From assembly GCA_030633225.1 (NCBI GenBank), contig DAOVTF010000111.1:1-6747 (forward strand): DNA of 6,747 bases, given 5' to 3'. Each line of letters begins with the position of its first letter. Position 1 is the stretch's first letter. The notes below the pieces were generated by a model that worked only from the letters and a program-made list of their open reading frames with translations, searched no databases and was not told the origin of the DNA. Made by a program: the position numbers and the translations under genes. Below, one piece after another: positions 6,251 to 6,747 of this stretch. The stretch comes from Flavobacteriaceae bacterium. Its GTDB lineage: Bacteria; Bacteroidota; Bacteroidia; Flavobacteriales; Flavobacteriaceae.

Positions 6251-6747
6251 ATGAAACATTACCTAACATTGTTTATTACAATATTCTTTTTTGCAATATC
6301 ACAAAACGCTGAAGCGCAATTTTTAAATAAGCTACAAAAAAAAGTTGAAGATAAAATTGAGCGAGAAGCAGAACGACGAGCCCAAAAGCGTACCGATAAA
6401 GTAATAGATGACACTTTTGATAAGGCGGAAGATATGATTGATGGTCAAGGTAATAATAAAGATGAAGAAACGAATATTTCAAATTCATCAAACAGTAATA
6501 ACGAAGAAGGGTCAGACAACTCATCAAATAATAATCAAAAAGCTACAAATCAAACCAAAGTTGTATGGAGTAAATTTGATTTTGTGCCAGGTGACACAGT
6601 GATTTGTGAAGATGGCCCAAGTACTGATGAAGAAAATGGAGAGTTTCCTAGCCGTTGGGATTTGCATGAAGGAAATGCTGAAATTGCAGAGGTTGATGAT
6701 GTAAATGTGATTGTTTTTCCACATGGAGGAGTTATTGTTCCTTATCT
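6251..6747 (+). CDS. OmpA-family envelope protein, N-terminal part (165 codons, runs off the window)
   Basis: The frame opens with ATG at 6251 and stays open to the window end without a stop. Residues 1-22 form a signal peptide (hydrophobic LTLFITIFFFAI) with a likely signal peptidase I site after AEA, before Q23. Next comes a highly charged, probably helical segment (24-62, FLNKLQKKVEDKIEREAERR), then a low-complexity linker rich in N, S, E and D (about 66-100), then the start of a folded domain: VVWSKFDFVPGDTVI (104-118), NGEFPSRWDL (129-138) and GGVIVPY. This arrangement matches flavobacterial OmpA-family proteins, in which a peptidoglycan-binding OmpA domain lies near the C-terminus; that part is outside the window. 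It is probably periplasmic or outer-membrane associated. The preceding gap holds a direct repeat and a promoter box, so it is likely its own transcription unit and a plausible target of the regulator upstream. Confidence 0.75.
   Translation, partial: MKHYLTLFITIFFFAISQNAEAQFLNKLQKKVEDKIEREAERRAQKRTDKVIDDTFDKAEDMIDGQGNNKDEETNISNSSNSNNEEGSDNSSNNNQKATNQTKVVWSKFDFVPGDTVICEDGPSTDEENGEFPSRWDLHEGNAEIAEVDDVNVIVFPHGGVIVPY

Noticed and set aside
6276..6527. Minus-strand open frame of 83 codons
   Set aside because: It is antisense to the OmpA-family gene. Its hydrophobic, Leu/Tyr-rich translation is a typical product of reading an acidic coding sequence backwards.
6524..6724. Minus-strand open frame of 66 codons
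   Set aside because: It is also antisense to the OmpA-family gene, which has a signal peptide and family-like segments in the plus frame.
1..6747. CRISPR array, tRNA, rRNA, insertion sequence or phage genes
   Set aside because: I saw no regularly spaced repeats, tRNA-like clover pattern, rRNA-like conserved segments, transposase motifs or terminal inverted repeats on either strand.

Overview
The window is AT-rich (roughly 30% G+C by eye). Its protein families and expression signals point to a Bacteroidota member of the Flavobacteriia. The signs are A-rich leaders without clear Shine-Dalgarno sites, TAnnTTTG-type promoter boxes, a lipoprotein with an acidic run straight after its lipidated cysteine, a TPR-TM-LuxR regulator, and an OmpA-family protein with a flavobacterial-style N-terminus. 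This placement is inference from sequence character, not from a marker gene.

Left half, minus strand (about 3318 down to 1): a tightly packed operon transcribed right to left. It starts from a plausible promoter at 3292-3318 and runs through a MobB-like/MobA fusion (molybdenum cofactor guanylyltransferase), a DUF1835 protein, a HesA/MoeB/ThiF-type adenylyltransferase with a degenerate rhodanese tail, and the first 65 codons of what looks like a membrane-anchored MutS-family protein that leaves the window. Junctions are an 8-nt overlap, a TAATG stop/start overlap, and a TAA directly abutting an ATG, so translation is probably coupled. Two genes fit molybdenum cofactor synthesis: MoeB would activate the MoaD sulfur carrier and MobA would attach GMP to molybdopterin. 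The other two have no known link to that pathway. No moaA/C/D/E or moeA is present here.

Middle: a 344-bp divergent intergenic region (3232-3575), then a small, probably surface-exposed lipoprotein of unknown function (3576-4115) closed by a strong intrinsic terminator (4153-4191).

Right half, plus strand: a regulatory gap (4192-4466) with a cluster of CAAGTR words, a membrane-spanning TPR/LuxR-type regulator (4467-6104), a 146-bp gap with a 43-bp-spaced direct repeat and a good promoter box, and the start of an OmpA-family envelope protein (6251 to the window end). The regulator would sense something in the periplasm with its TPR domain and act on DNA with its cytoplasmic HTH. The OmpA gene next door is the obvious candidate target, but that is inference.

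I did not find a clearly new defence, mobile or RNA system. The most interesting points are the degenerate N-terminal domain of the Mob fusion, the mixed composition of the operon, and the putative operator repeats around the LuxR-type regulator.
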